The notes: generated by a model not told the origin, from the sequence alone. Positions 1-8,396 are shown, counted from the first letter of the stretch. The stretch: DNA of 64,000 nt from Hymenobacter cellulosivorans (GCF_022919135.1 NZ_CP095049.1:2980501-3044500), one strand, 5' to 3'. Numbers and translations: made by a program.

Positions 1-93
1 CGCATCATGCCCTGGTGGAACCCCGGCAAGATTGGCGGCCAGCCGGTAAAAGTTGCCTACACCCTGCCCATCGTCTTCCGGGCCCTGGAGTAG
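1..93 (+). CDS. TonB family protein, C-terminal fragment
   Basis: Thirty codons are open from the window edge to a TAG stop. They read RIMPWWNPGKIGGQPVKVAY and continue to an LPIVFRALE end, which matches the last strand of the TonB C-terminal domain (typical form: P-x-W-x-P-G-x-x-x-G-x-P-V followed by a hydrophobic strand). TonB couples the inner-membrane proton-driven ExbBD motor to outer-membrane receptors, and a TonB-dependent receptor lies 3.4 kb downstream. Only the C-terminus is visible, so length, N-terminal anchor and any extra domains are unknown. The gene converges on the hypothetical gene at 333-887, with a repeat element and a hairpin between them. Confidence 0.75.
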   Translation, partial: RIMPWWNPGKIGGQPVKVAYTLPIVFRALE

Positions 94-131
94 GAGGTGA
101 GCTGGCGAAACAGGGAGATGGTGAGCTTTCG

Positions 132-303
132 TCTGTCATTGCAAGCGAAGCGAAGCCATCCGTTCTCTGCGAAGGTAGACACTGCCTTTTCCCAGAAAGC
201 CCTTTATTTCAAGTGAAGTAAAGGGCTTTTCGCGTTGGTAGAAACGGCAGTGGGGTCGGTGAGCAAGGTCCTTCACGCTGCTTCGCGCCATTCAGGATGA
301 CAG
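132..303. repeat. Composite palindromic intergenic element, copy A
   Basis: Starts with TCTGTCATTGCAAGCGAAGC, has a 15-bp AAAGCCCTTT hairpin in the middle (196-229), and ends with a matching terminal sequence in the opposite orientation (AAGGTCCTTC to AGGATGACA at 274-302). The same order (terminal repeat, AAAGCCCTTT or AAAGGGCTTT core, inverted terminal repeat) and similar length occur at 8438-8602 and 46718-46875. The bases before it (96-131) also resemble those before copy B, with a degenerate TGGTGARA octamer pattern. It has no coding capacity. Short inverted ends and repeated occurrence suggest a MITE- or REP-like element. Confidence 0.6.
196..230. terminator. Hairpin terminator inside copy A
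   Basis: A 15-bp stem (196-210 with 215-229, one G-T pair) and a 4-nt loop AAGT, followed by a short T run on the + strand and an A run in front that serves the - strand. It lies between the convergent tonB and 333-887 genes, so it could end both transcripts. Confidence 0.6.
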
Positions 304-310
304 CCGAGAA

Positions 311-341
311 CCTAACTACTGACAACAAACAACTAGCAACT
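311..341 (-). repeat. Interspersed AGTTG-type repeat overlapping a gene end
   Basis: Read on the - strand, this 31-nt stretch begins AGTTGCTAGTTGTTTGTTGT and matches 57431-57461 (inside ddl) at 26 of 31 positions by eye. The stop codon and last Cys codon of the gene at 333-887 fall inside it, so the repeat supplies the end of that reading frame. Confidence 0.6.
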
Positions 342-887
342 AAACTCCTTCGGGACGCCCAGCTCCCGGGCCAGGGGGGCCGCACCGGATTGCCACAGGC
401 GCTGGAGCAGTTCCTGAATGGCGGTGCTGAGTTCCAGGTGGTAGTCGGCGTGGAGCTTCTCGGTTTGGCGCAACGCGTCGTAGGTGCGCTTGGCCAGGTG
501 CTGAAGCAGGGGCTGGGTGGGGCCGTGCAGCTTGTTTACCAACTGGGGCTGGTGCTCAAAAACCCGGTTGAGTAGGCGCAAGGTCAGCTCCACCTCGCCG
601 AAGGTGTCCTCGGTAATCTTGGCGTGGTAGCCGATGCGGGCCTGGAGCTGGCGCACGATGACTAGCAGGTCGTTGGGGGTTTGATGGTAGCCGCGCACCG
701 GGTCGTCAATCTGGGTGCGGAGCTGGGCGCGGCGGTCCTCCAGCGCGTCGGGGCCTTCGAGCAGTCGAAAGGCCAGCTGCTCGGTCAGGACCGCATCCTG
801 GGCCACGAGGCGGGCCAGGAGCTGGTCTTTTTCCTTTTGGGGTAAGTTGAAAAGGGCTTTGCGCAGGTCGGGGGAAAGGGCGGGCAT
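333..887 (-). CDS. Hypothetical protein, 184 aa, helical
   Basis: I do not recognise the family. The 184-residue product is hydrophilic, rich in Leu, Gln, Glu and Arg, with heptad-like spacing suggesting an all-helical protein. It has no signal peptide or membrane segment and one Cys, its last residue. The ATG start gives MPALSPDLRKALFNLPQKEK. The last codons (F-S-C-stop) lie within an interspersed repeat (311-341), so the true ancestral C-terminus may have differed. It is probably cytoplasmic. It stands alone, converging on tonB and followed upstream by the two-TM protein gene at 925-1674. Codon use resembles neighbouring genes, which supports it being real. Confidence 0.65.
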   Translation of the reverse strand: MPALSPDLRKALFNLPQKEKDQLLARLVAQDAVLTEQLAFRLLEGPDALEDRRAQLRTQIDDPVRGYHQTPNDLLVIVRQLQARIGYHAKITEDTFGEVELTLRLLNRVFEHQPQLVNKLHGPTQPLLQHLAKRTYDALRQTEKLHADYHLELSTAIQELLQRLWQSGAAPLARELGVPKEFSC

Positions 888-924
888 GCAGTACAGCTAG
901 GTCAGACTACAAAACACGCAAAAG

Positions 925-1674
925 CTACGCAGTGTGCCACTGCCGCGCCATTTTCCAGCAGTTTACGGCTATAATTCCCCACAAGAAGAGTATCGGTAAT
1001 TGCCAAGCAGAAGAGAAGAAGGCTTCCTGCCAGGCTTGCTGCCAGCGCGTAAACCAGTTTTGCATCTGGGTTTCGAAGGAAGCTGGTGAAGGATGGTCAT
1101 ATAGTACATCGTTGCAAAGGCAAAATTCGGGTAGTTCCAAGCCCGAGCTATTAGGTGGCCGGTAGGCTTCCGTAAAAGCATATAAAGTGGTTGGCTCGTG
1201 GTGAAAGTCGACCAAATACTTGGGTGTAGCGGCATTGGCCCAATCCAGCATTCGAATCATACTAGCGTAGGTGGAGCGGTTTTCAAAACGGATGCGAATA
1301 CCATGGGCTTGCAATGAGTCTAGTTGCATAGCTTCAAAAGCCTGTCGTGCTTTTTGTGCAGTGGCCACATCCTGTTCGGCCACTCCGGTCAAGGCAAAGT
1401 CCTGCCAGGACCGGAAGTGGGCTAGTTGGGAATAATATCGTAATCCTGCTTCAGGAATTACGGGAGAAGACTTTTCAGGCTCATCATGCCTGGGAATAAT
1501 AGCATCGGATACTGGCTTGGGAGGAAGCGTTAGCTGCATCACGTACCGCGTTTTCAGCAGCTCATACCAGGGCCGTACAGCCAGACACCCCACCAACAGT
1601 AGAAACCCCAGCGCCAGCAAGCCCGGCGGAAACAGCAGGGGCCGACGGTGGCGACGGGCAAGGTAGAGCATCAT
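925..1674 (-). CDS. Hypothetical two-TM protein, paralogue of 2616-3338
   Basis: A 249-residue protein with a basic N-terminus (RRHRRPLLFPPGLLALGFLL) running into a TM helix at about residues 13-33, a ~185-residue presumably periplasmic region, and a second TM near residues 222-240 followed by a short basic tail. It aligns end to end with the product of 2616-3338. Both share RRHRR-x-LLFPPGLLAL, an LRIRF segment, a stretch ending in KY-(L/F)-(V/L)-D and TLYAFT. No catalytic motif is visible and I cannot name the family. The two copies flank a broken DUF2490 gene on the same strand. Start may be Met1 or Met2. Function unknown; an envelope-associated role is inferred from topology. Confidence 0.65.
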   Translation of the reverse strand: MMLYLARRHRRPLLFPPGLLALGFLLLVGCLAVRPWYELLKTRYVMQLTLPPKPVSDAIIPRHDEPEKSSPVIPEAGLRYYSQLAHFRSWQDFALTGVAEQDVATAQKARQAFEAMQLDSLQAHGIRIRFENRSTYASMIRMLDWANAATPKYLVDFHHEPTTLYAFTEAYRPPNSSGLELPEFCLCNDVLYDHPSPASFETQMQNWFTRWQQAWQEAFFSSAWQLPILFLWGIIAVNCWKMARQWHTA

Positions 1675-1788
1675 GATAGCAGGGTTGATAGGTCGGTAAC
1701 GGCCTATTTTAACAAATAATACATGGTCCTAGTCCGGTGCGCTTGTCCCAATCAATGGATGATTGGCGGCGCATGGTTCCCCCATAAG

Positions 1789-2564
1789 CTACTTCATCAA
1801 GCTCAGGTTGTAGTTCACCCCCAACCGAAACCCGTGGTTGAACTCAACCACCGGCAAGCCCGAAATCGGCTCGTCCTCCGCGTGCTGGGTTATCTGATGG
1901 AGGTAGACGGCTTCGAGGCGAAAATTGTCCTGCACCTGAAAGCCCAGGCCCCCAGCCAGCCGATTCTGGTTGAAGACCTTGCTTACGTTGCGCCCAAAGC
2001 TCAGAAATACCTCGTCGAAGCCCGTCAGGTACCATTCGCCGGCTTCCAGGCGCGGGCCTTGCAGCGGCAGCGTAAGCGCCAGCTGGTAGCGGATGCGGTT
2101 CTGGTACTCCCAGCTTTGCACGGCCCGGCCTCGGCCCTGGGCTAGTTGGCCCTGCCAGCGCTGCTCCAGCCGCAGGCGCTGCTCTAGTCCGACATGGCCC
2201 AGGGTGTCGCTGAGCTGGACATCCTGGTAACTGCGGTGCTCGGGAAGGGCACGCCGGTATCGGCGGTGGGAAAGTCGCCGTAGGGCTGGGTTATCAGGTT
2301 GGTATAGCCGGCAGCCACACTCAGGCGGGGTAGGAGCTGGTAGGCCGCGCCCAGGCGAGCCAGCTGCTGCTGGGGCTTGGTCAGAAACTCGGTGCGCCGC
2401 CATTGGTACTCGGTGTGCAGCGTCCAGCGCTTACTGAGTTGATGGTCGCCCTCGTAGACGTACCAGCCGATGCTGTTGCGGTCCTGGATCCGGTTGGCTT
2501 GCCCGAAGGCGGCGAAAGAGCCCCAGCAAAGTAGAAATGCCGCGCCGGGCTTGAGAAAAGACAT
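1789..2564 (-). pseudogene. DUF2490 family protein, frameshifted
   Basis: Two overlapping reading frames together make one DUF2490-type outer-membrane beta-barrel protein of about 258 residues. The N-terminal frame begins at 2564 with a signal peptide (MSFLKPGAAFLLCWGSFAAF) and runs through alternating strands (RWTLHTEYQWRRTEFL) to DTGVPFP. The C-terminal frame resumes at EHRSYQDVQLSDTLGHVGLE and continues RLRLEQRW to the stop at 1789. The shift falls in the CCC run at about 2242-2244 (+ coordinates); one extra C would restore PFPEHRSYQ. Either the gene is recently inactivated or this is a homopolymer consensus error. DUF2490 proteins are porin-like and of unknown function. Confidence 0.75.
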
Positions 2565-2615
2565 ACCCGTTAGACGACAGGTTTGCAGTTCAGGTTAGGA
2601 ATAATCTGCGTCAAA

Positions 2616-3338
2616 TCATTCTTGAGCCTGCCGCCATTGCCGGAAAAGCCGGCCAAACGAAATTAGCCCTAGCAAAAGCAGTAGGTATAGTGAGTGACGC
2701 CAGTCGGGGAGGAGCAGAGGTTGGTAGGTGTCCGGGCTAAACAGCTTGCTTAGGTAGTCGCCTAGCCAGGACCAGAAAGGGGCAGGGGCTTCCGGCAGCA
2801 GGCATGGGCCCGGAGAGAACGGTACAAATTTCAAATCATGGCTGTAGTAGGTGCCAAGTTGGGGCTTGCTGGTAAAAGCGTAGAGCGTAACCATACCTTG
2901 GCGACTATCCAAGAAGTATTTCTGCAAGCCAAGCACGCGGATATAATCAATCAGCTGCACCAGACTCTTGTAGTCGGTAGCGTCTGCAAAGCGAATCCGT
3001 AGCCCTTGATCCTGGTCAGGGGCGGCGCGTAATTGCCGGGCAATATACTTGGCCCTACTCGTCGCCAAAGCATCTTGCTGCGCGTTGCCGGTTAAGTGCA
3101 CCGTTTGCCAGGGACGGAAGTTCTCCAGCTCCGCGGGCGTTTGATAAAGTTCCGGCGCTAAGTTGGAAAGCGCCTGGTCAGCTGCCAGAGGCATGGCTGT
3201 TACCTCCAACACGTAGTGCTGCTTCAGCCACTCTGCCTGCCGCCCCACCACCCAGCAGCCCAATAATAACAGAAACGCCAGCGCCAGCAGGCCCGGCGGA
3301 AACAGCAGCTGACGACGGTGGCGGCGCAGGGCGTACAT
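2616..3338 (-). CDS. Hypothetical two-TM protein, paralogue of 925-1674
   Basis: A 240-residue product if translation starts at the ATG at 3338 (MYALRRHRRQLLFPPGLLAL). An upstream in-frame extension to 3446 is Cys/Arg-rich and unlike the paralogue, so I reject it. TM1 spans about residues 11-30. A soluble central region carries GLRIRFADATDYKSLVQLID and TLYAFT, shared with the paralogue, and a second TM lies at about residues 208-226 (SLYLLLLLGLISFG). Unknown function. The 120-bp region upstream is shared divergently with the TonB-dependent receptor gene, so both promoters lie there. Its similarity to 925-1674 indicates a local duplication around the DUF2490 gene. Confidence 0.65.
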   Translation of the reverse strand: MYALRRHRRQLLFPPGLLALAFLLLLGCWVVGRQAEWLKQHYVLEVTAMPLAADQALSNLAPELYQTPAELENFRPWQTVHLTGNAQQDALATSRAKYIARQLRAAPDQDQGLRIRFADATDYKSLVQLIDYIRVLGLQKYFLDSRQGMVTLYAFTSKPQLGTYYSHDLKFVPFSPGPCLLPEAPAPFWSWLGDYLSKLFSPDTYQPLLLPDWRHSLYLLLLLGLISFGRLFRQWRQAQE

Positions 3339-3467
3339 AGAAAATGTGGTAGGTAAAATAGAACAACGCAGCGGATTTCGAAACCAAGATACCCGCCGCC
3401 GCGAACAAACGCGGCAAACATCCCGCCTGCTTTCCCGTTTGCACAAGCACTGACTTGCCCTGTGCGT

Positions 3468-5603
3468 ATGCTTCCCCGATTCTTACTGCTTTGTCCCCTG
3501 AGTTTGCTGACTGTAGCAGCCCGGGCCCAAACCCCCGATACTCCCGATACTACCCGCGTGGTGAAGCTGCCCGAAGCTACGGTGGTAGGCTACGGTACCA
3601 ACCTGCCCTTGCGGCGTACCGCCGGTGGCGTGAGCGTGCTGGATGCTGCGGGCATCGAGCGGTTTAGCCAGGCTTCGTTGGCGGCGGCCGTCAATACCCT
3701 GCCGGGCGTGCGGCTGGAGGAGCGGGCCACGGCCAGCTACCGGATCAGCGTGCGGGGCAGCACGCTCCGTTCCCCGTTTGGGGTGCGCAACGTGAAGGTG
3801 TACTACAACGATATTCCCTTCACCGAAGCCAGCGGCAGCACGCCCTTCAACCTGCTCGACCCGGCCACCATCGGGCGTATCGAGGTTATCAAAGGCCCGG
3901 CCGCCAGCGTGTACGGAGCCGGCACGGGCGGGGCTATTTTGCTCTCAAACCGGCAGGCCGCGCCCGGCGAGTCCCGGGCTCAAGTGGGCTTCACGGCGGG
4001 CAGCTTTGGCTTGCGACGCTACTCCGTAGCCGCCGAAACCGGCTCGGCTACCGGTGCGCTGCGGGCCCAGTACGTGCACCAGAGCCTGGACGGCTACCGC
4101 GAAAACAGCGCCTCCCTGCGCGACGTACTCACCCTCGACGGGGAGCTGCGCACGTCCGAGAAGCAAACCCTGGCCGCCCACCTGCTCTACACCGACCTGA
4201 GCTACCAGCTGCCCGGCGGCCTCACCCGGGCCCAGTTTGACCAGAACCCCCGGCAGGCCCGGCCCCGCACCGTCAACAATGCCGGCGTCGTTACCAGTCC
4301 CGGCACGGTAGAACAGCAGGCGGCCTACGCCTCGCGCACGGCCTTGCTGGGCATCTCCCACGAGTACCGCTTCACGCCGGCCTTCACCAACAAAACCACG
4401 CTCTACACCACCGGCACCGTCATTCGCACTCCGTATCTGGTAGATTATGAGCGCAACACGGCCGTGGGTTGGGGCGGGCGCACGGCCTTCACCTACCGGG
4501 CCGTCGTAGCCGGTCGCCTGCTGCGCCTGAGTGGGGGTGGGGAGTGGCAGAGCAGCCAGGAGAATGCCCGCAACTACACAAACCGTGCTGGCAGCACCGG
4601 CGCCCTGCGCTACGACGACGACATTCGCACCAACACGGGCTTTGCCTTTGCCCAGGCCGAGCTGGAGCTGCCCGCCGGCCTGCTGGCTACCGTGGGGGCC
4701 AGCTACAACCGTCTGACCTACGACATTACCCGCGTGGCCGGCGGCACCATCAACCCCGCCGGCTACGAAGTGGAGCGCCGCTTCCGGCCCGAACTCTCGC
4801 CCCGGGTAGCTTTGCTCAAGGAAATTACGCCCCTGATTTCGGCCTATGCCAGCGTGAGCAGCGGGTTTTCGCCGCCCACCGAGGAGGAAATCCGGCCTTC
4901 CGATGGCAGTCTCAACACCGGTTTGCAAGCCGAGCGGGGCACGAGCTACGAACTAGGCTTCCGGGGCAAGGCCCTGGGCGAGCGGCTCGTGTTCGACGTG
5001 GCCGCCTTCGACTTTGGCCTGAACCAGACCATCGTGACGCGCACCAACGAGCTGGGCGCCCAGCTGTTTGCCAACTCCGGCTCGACCCGGCAGCGCGGTA
5101 TCGAGGCAGCCGTGAGTGGCTGGCTTTGGCAGCCCGACAACACTACGCAAGCGTTGCCCAGCCCCGGCACACTCACCAACGGGCTGCGGGCCTGGGCCAG
5201 CTACGCCTACAACCACTTCCGCTTCGACGACTACCAGCAAAACACCGATAACTTCAGCGGCAACCGCCTCACCGGCACGGCGCCCCACACGCTCAGTGCC
5301 GGCCTCGACGCGGGCACCGCGCTGGGCTTTTACCTCAGCCCCACGCTCAGCCACCAGGCCCGCCTGCCCCTGAACGATGCCAACACCGCCTACGCGCCCG
5401 GCTACTGGACCTTTGCGGCCCGGGCCGGCTGGCGCCAAACGCTACTTGCCCATCTGGAGCTGGACGTTTTTGCCGGCGTCGAAAATGCTACGGACCGGCG
5501 CTACAGCCTCGGCAACGACCTGAACGCCTTCGGGGGCCGTTACTACCAGCCCGCTCCGGGCCGCAATTTCTACGGCGGTACCACCATCGGCTGGCGTTGG
5601 TAG
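3468..5603 (+). CDS. TonB-dependent receptor (FecA-like)
   Basis: An outer-membrane active transporter of 711 residues from the ATG at 3468; a GTG two codons upstream is also possible. A signal peptide (MLPRFLLLCPLSLLTVAARA) ends around residue 20. The plug domain (about residues 35-150) carries GVRLEERATASYRISVRGS, YYNDIPFTEA and IEVIKGPAASVYGAGTGGAI, all typical plug signatures. The rest is a 22-strand-type barrel with a terminal ENATDRRY segment and a final aromatic Trp. There is no CarboxypepD_reg N-terminal extension, so it is not SusC-like. Substrate is probably an iron chelate or similar small molecule, but this cannot be read from the sequence. No SusD or siderophore genes are nearby. 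Confidence 0.9.
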   Translation: MLPRFLLLCPLSLLTVAARAQTPDTPDTTRVVKLPEATVVGYGTNLPLRRTAGGVSVLDAAGIERFSQASLAAAVNTLPGVRLEERATASYRISVRGSTLRSPFGVRNVKVYYNDIPFTEASGSTPFNLLDPATIGRIEVIKGPAASVYGAGTGGAILLSNRQAAPGESRAQVGFTAGSFGLRRYSVAAETGSATGALRAQYVHQSLDGYRENSASLRDVLTLDGELRTSEKQTLAAHLLYTDLSYQLPGGLTRAQFDQNPRQARPRTVNNAGVVTSPGTVEQQAAYASRTALLGISHEYRFTPAFTNKTTLYTTGTVIRTPYLVDYERNTAVGWGGRTAFTYRAVVAGRLLRLSGGGEWQSSQENARNYTNRAGSTGALRYDDDIRTNTGFAFAQAELELPAGLLATVGASYNRLTYDITRVAGGTINPAGYEVERRFRPELSPRVALLKEITPLISAYASVSSGFSPPTEEEIRPSDGSLNTGLQAERGTSYELGFRGKALGERLVFDVAAFDFGLNQTIVTRTNELGAQLFANSGSTRQRGIEAAVSGWLWQPDNTTQALPSPGTLTNGLRAWASYAYNHFRFDDYQQNTDNFSGNRLTGTAPHTLSAGLDAGTALGFYLSPTLSHQARLPLNDANTAYAPGYWTFAARAGWRQTLLAHLELDVFAGVENATDRRYSLGNDLNAFGGRYYQPAPGRNFYGGTTIGWRW

Positions 5604-5726
5604 CGGCGGCTTCGTCGGGGTGGTGTCCGGCTCCGTCGGGAAAGGCAGGCGGGTTGGTCGGCGGCTCATTGGCGTAGGAGCGTAGCGGGGGCAGCTTTGG
5701 GTATTCTTCACCCCAACAGCTGCCCT

Positions 5727-6554
5727 ATGAAACCCTTACGCGTCTTTTTGCTTTTGCTGCTATTTCCCGTGCTGGCCCTGCTGAGCTTTGGCCCCCGACG
5801 GGCGGCTAAGCCCGCCCGGGCCCAGGTCATGATTCTGGGCTCCTACCACATGGGTAACCCCGGCGCCGACCTGGTCAACATGCAGGCCGACGACGTGACC
5901 ACGCTCCGGCGCCAGCAGGAGCTGCAGAAGCTGGCCGAAAAGCTGGCCCGCTTCCGGCCCACCAAAATTTGCCTGGAGTGGGCGCCCGGCACCCGCTACG
6001 ACTCCCTGGTGCAGGTGCGCTACCGGCAATACCAAGCTGGCACCTACCAGCTCAAGCGCAACGAAATCGACCAAATAGGCTTTCGGCTGGCCAAGATGCT
6101 GGGCCACGAGCGGGTATACGGCATCGACGCGCCCGGCCGCTTCGAGTTTGGGGAGCTGATGGCCTACGCCCAGCGCCACGGCCAAGACGGGCAGCTGAAG
6201 CGCCAGGTGCAGTCGGTTGATTCCATGCTGAAAGCCGATGAGCAGGTGCTGCTCAAAACCCCGCTCGACGCCTACTTCCGGCAAATCAACCACCCGGCCC
6301 TGCACCGCCTCTACCACGACTGGTACCTGCGCCTGCTGCACTACGGCACGCCCCAGGAGCCCGCCGGCAGCCGCTTGGTCGCCGATTATTACGAGCGCAA
6401 CATTCGGATTGTGGCCAACCTGATGCAGGTGGCGCCCTCGCCCCAGGAGCGGGTCCTGGTGGTGTACGGCAACGGGCACACGTCCTTTTTAAAGAATATC
6501 TTAGCCAACTCGTCGGAGTACGACCTGGTCGAGGCCTACGATTTTCTGAAATAA
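5727..6554 (+). CDS. DUF5694 domain-containing protein
   Basis: A 275-residue exported protein. The ATG at 5727 gives MKPLRVFLLLLLFPVLALLS, a clear signal peptide or N-anchor, whereas the frame upstream adds ten unlikely residues. The mature part begins VMILGSYHMGNPGADLVNMQ, continues with DDVTTLRRQQELQKLAEKLA, and later has IDAPGRFEFGELMAYAQ and VLVVYGNGHTSFLKNIL. This pattern of G-x-Y/F-H near the N-terminus and G-x-G-H near the C-terminus is characteristic of DUF5694, related in outline to TraB/ChaN-like putative metal-dependent proteins. Reaction unknown. It sits 19 bp upstream of the LytS-type kinase gene on the same strand, so co-transcription is likely. Confidence 0.8.
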   Translation: MKPLRVFLLLLLFPVLALLSFGPRRAAKPARAQVMILGSYHMGNPGADLVNMQADDVTTLRRQQELQKLAEKLARFRPTKICLEWAPGTRYDSLVQVRYRQYQAGTYQLKRNEIDQIGFRLAKMLGHERVYGIDAPGRFEFGELMAYAQRHGQDGQLKRQVQSVDSMLKADEQVLLKTPLDAYFRQINHPALHRLYHDWYLRLLHYGTPQEPAGSRLVADYYERNIRIVANLMQVAPSPQERVLVVYGNGHTSFLKNILANSSEYDLVEAYDFLK

Positions 6555-6573
6555 GCAGCACTAGCCCCGAGGT

Positions 6574-7629
6574 ATGCGGCCTTCCTTTGCTTTTTCGCCC
6601 CGGCACGTGCGGGTGCTGGGCTCCCTGCTCATCGGGCTCTGCGTCACGATGGTGTACTACGCGGCCAGCGTGCTGGAGCCCTCGGGCTTTGCCTGGAGCG
6701 CCGTGGCCGTGATGCTGCTGCTCGTGTTTCTGATGTGGGAAGCTGCCGCCGCCGTATCCGACTACCTGGACCGCCGCCGACCCTGGGCCAGGGGGATAGG
6801 AGTGCGGCTGCTGCTGCAGGTGCTGGGCAGCGCGGGCCTGGCTCTTGTCATCGTGAACGTACCCTACACCCTTTTCAAGTTCTACAGCCTGCGCTACCTC
6901 GAAAACCCCGGCAGCCACTACACCCTGCCCATTTTTCTGCTCATCAACGGGGCTGCCCTCACGCTGTTCGGCATCGTGCAGGGCGCGCAGCTGGGCATGC
7001 AGTTTCTGGGCCGCTGGCGGCAGGCCGAGTTGCAGGCCGAGCGGCTGCAGCGCGAAAGTACCCAGGCCCGGCTGTCGGCTCTGCGCCAGCAGGTGAGTCC
7101 GCATTTTCTGTTCAACAACCTCAATATTCTCTCCGTGCTTATCGACCGGAGTCAGCCCCTGGCCAAGGAATTCGTCGAGCAGTTTGCCCAGGTGTACCGC
7201 TACGTGCTCAGCAGTCAGGAGCGGGAGCTAGTGCCCGTGGCCGAGGAGCTGGAAATGGTGCAGGCCTACGTGTTTTTGCTCCAGCAGCGCTTCGCCGCCG
7301 GCTTGGTCGTCGAGTTGGACGTGCCCGCCGTGTGGCACCAGCACTACCTGCCCCCGCTGGCCCTGCAGATGCTCATCGAAAACGCCATTAAGCATAATGT
7401 GGTGGCGGCCAGCCGCCCGCTGGTAGTAGCCGTGCGGGCCCAGGAGGAGGGTACGCTCCTGGTAACCAACAACGTGCAGGCCCGGGGTAGCCAGGAAAAA
7501 AGCACCGGCCTGGGCCTGGCCAACATTGCCAAACGCTACGAGTTTTTGTCGGAGCGGCGGCTGCGCATCGAACACGGGCCGACTACCTTTACCGTGGAGC
7601 TGCCCTTGCTGGAGCTCGAACCCGCATGA
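6574..7629 (+). CDS. LytS/YehU-type sensor histidine kinase
   Basis: A 351-residue inner-membrane kinase. Four hydrophobic segments occupy roughly residues 12-32, 38-55, 75-100 and 110-135, followed by a short coiled coil and the His_kinase domain. The phosphoacceptor is H177 in QQVSPHFLFNNLNILS. The ATPase part has LQMLIENAIKHNVV (N box) and GLGLANIAKRYEFL (G box). This is the architecture of the LytS/AlgZ class, not the classical HisKA class. Its stop overlaps the start of the LytTR regulator (ATGA), so the pair is translationally coupled. The membrane domain has no recognisable ligand pocket and the stimulus is unknown. Confidence 0.9.
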   Translation: MRPSFAFSPRHVRVLGSLLIGLCVTMVYYAASVLEPSGFAWSAVAVMLLLVFLMWEAAAAVSDYLDRRRPWARGIGVRLLLQVLGSAGLALVIVNVPYTLFKFYSLRYLENPGSHYTLPIFLLINGAALTLFGIVQGAQLGMQFLGRWRQAELQAERLQRESTQARLSALRQQVSPHFLFNNLNILSVLIDRSQPLAKEFVEQFAQVYRYVLSSQERELVPVAEELEMVQAYVFLLQQRFAAGLVVELDVPAVWHQHYLPPLALQMLIENAIKHNVVAASRPLVVAVRAQEEGTLLVTNNVQARGSQEKSTGLGLANIAKRYEFLSERRLRIEHGPTTFTVELPLLELEPA

Positions 7630-8396
7630 GAATCGTGGTAGTAGAAGATGAGCAGCTGGCTGCCGACAAGCTGGTGGAGCTGATCCGGGCCTACGACCCG
7701 GCCTCGACCATCGTGGCTTGCCTCGACTCGGTGGCCGACACCGTGGCCTGGCTTAGTACCCACGCCGCCCCCGATTTGCTGTTTCTCGACATCCACCTGG
7801 CCGACGGGCTGGGCTTCGAGATATTTGCCCAAACGGCCGTGCCCTGCCCGGTGGTGTTTACCACGGCTTTCGACCAGTACGCCATCCAGGCGTTCCGCGT
7901 CAACAGCATTGATTACCTGCTCAAGCCGCTCACGCCCCGGGCTGTAGCCGATGCGTTCCGCAAGTACGAAGCCCTGCGCCGCACCCTGACCCCGGCCCCG
8001 CCCGCTGCCATCGACTACCTGCGCCTGCTCGACGAGCTGCGGGCCAGTGAGGCGCGCTACAAAGCCCGCTTCCTGGTGCGGGCCGGGCAGCGCATCAAAA
8101 CCATTGCCGCGGCCGAGGTAGCCTACTTTTTCGCCGAAGACAAGTACACCTACCTCGTCACGGGTGCCGGCCCGCGCTACGTGGTCGACTTCACCCTCGA
8201 CGATTTGGAGGAGCGCCTCGACCCGGCGCTGTTCTTCCGTCTCAACCGGAAGTTCCTGGCCAGCCTGCCCGCCATCCACGAAATTCACGCCTACTTCAAA
8301 GGCCGCCTCAAGCTCACCTTGTCCCCACCCGTCGAGGCCGAGGTGCTGGTCAGCAGTGAGCGGGCCGCCCCCTTCAAAAGCTGGCTGGACCGGTGA
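7626..8396 (+). CDS. LytTR family response regulator
   Basis: A 256-residue regulator with a receiver domain at residues 1-120 (acidic pocket E7-D8, phosphoacceptor D55 in LLFLDIHLADG, conserved K in YLLKPLTPRA). A LytTR DNA-binding domain fills residues ~150-256 (FLVRAGQRIKTI, VAYFFAEDKYTYLV, FFRLNRKFLAS). LytTR proteins bind paired direct repeats and often control envelope or secreted functions. It overlaps the kinase gene by 4 bp. Targets are not evident; the co-transcribed DUF5694 gene and the nearby receptor are candidates by position only. Confidence 0.92.
   Translation: MRIVVVEDEQLAADKLVELIRAYDPASTIVACLDSVADTVAWLSTHAAPDLLFLDIHLADGLGFEIFAQTAVPCPVVFTTAFDQYAIQAFRVNSIDYLLKPLTPRAVADAFRKYEALRRTLTPAPPAAIDYLRLLDELRASEARYKARFLVRAGQRIKTIAAAEVAYFFAEDKYTYLVTGAGPRYVVDFTLDDLEERLDPALFFRLNRKFLASLPAIHEIHAYFKGRLKLTLSPPVEAEVLVSSERAAPFKSWLDR

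Noticed and set aside
3945..4928. 327-codon - strand frame inside the TonB-dependent receptor
   Set aside because: Shadow of the receptor gene; Gly/Ala/Arg-biased with no signal or motif.
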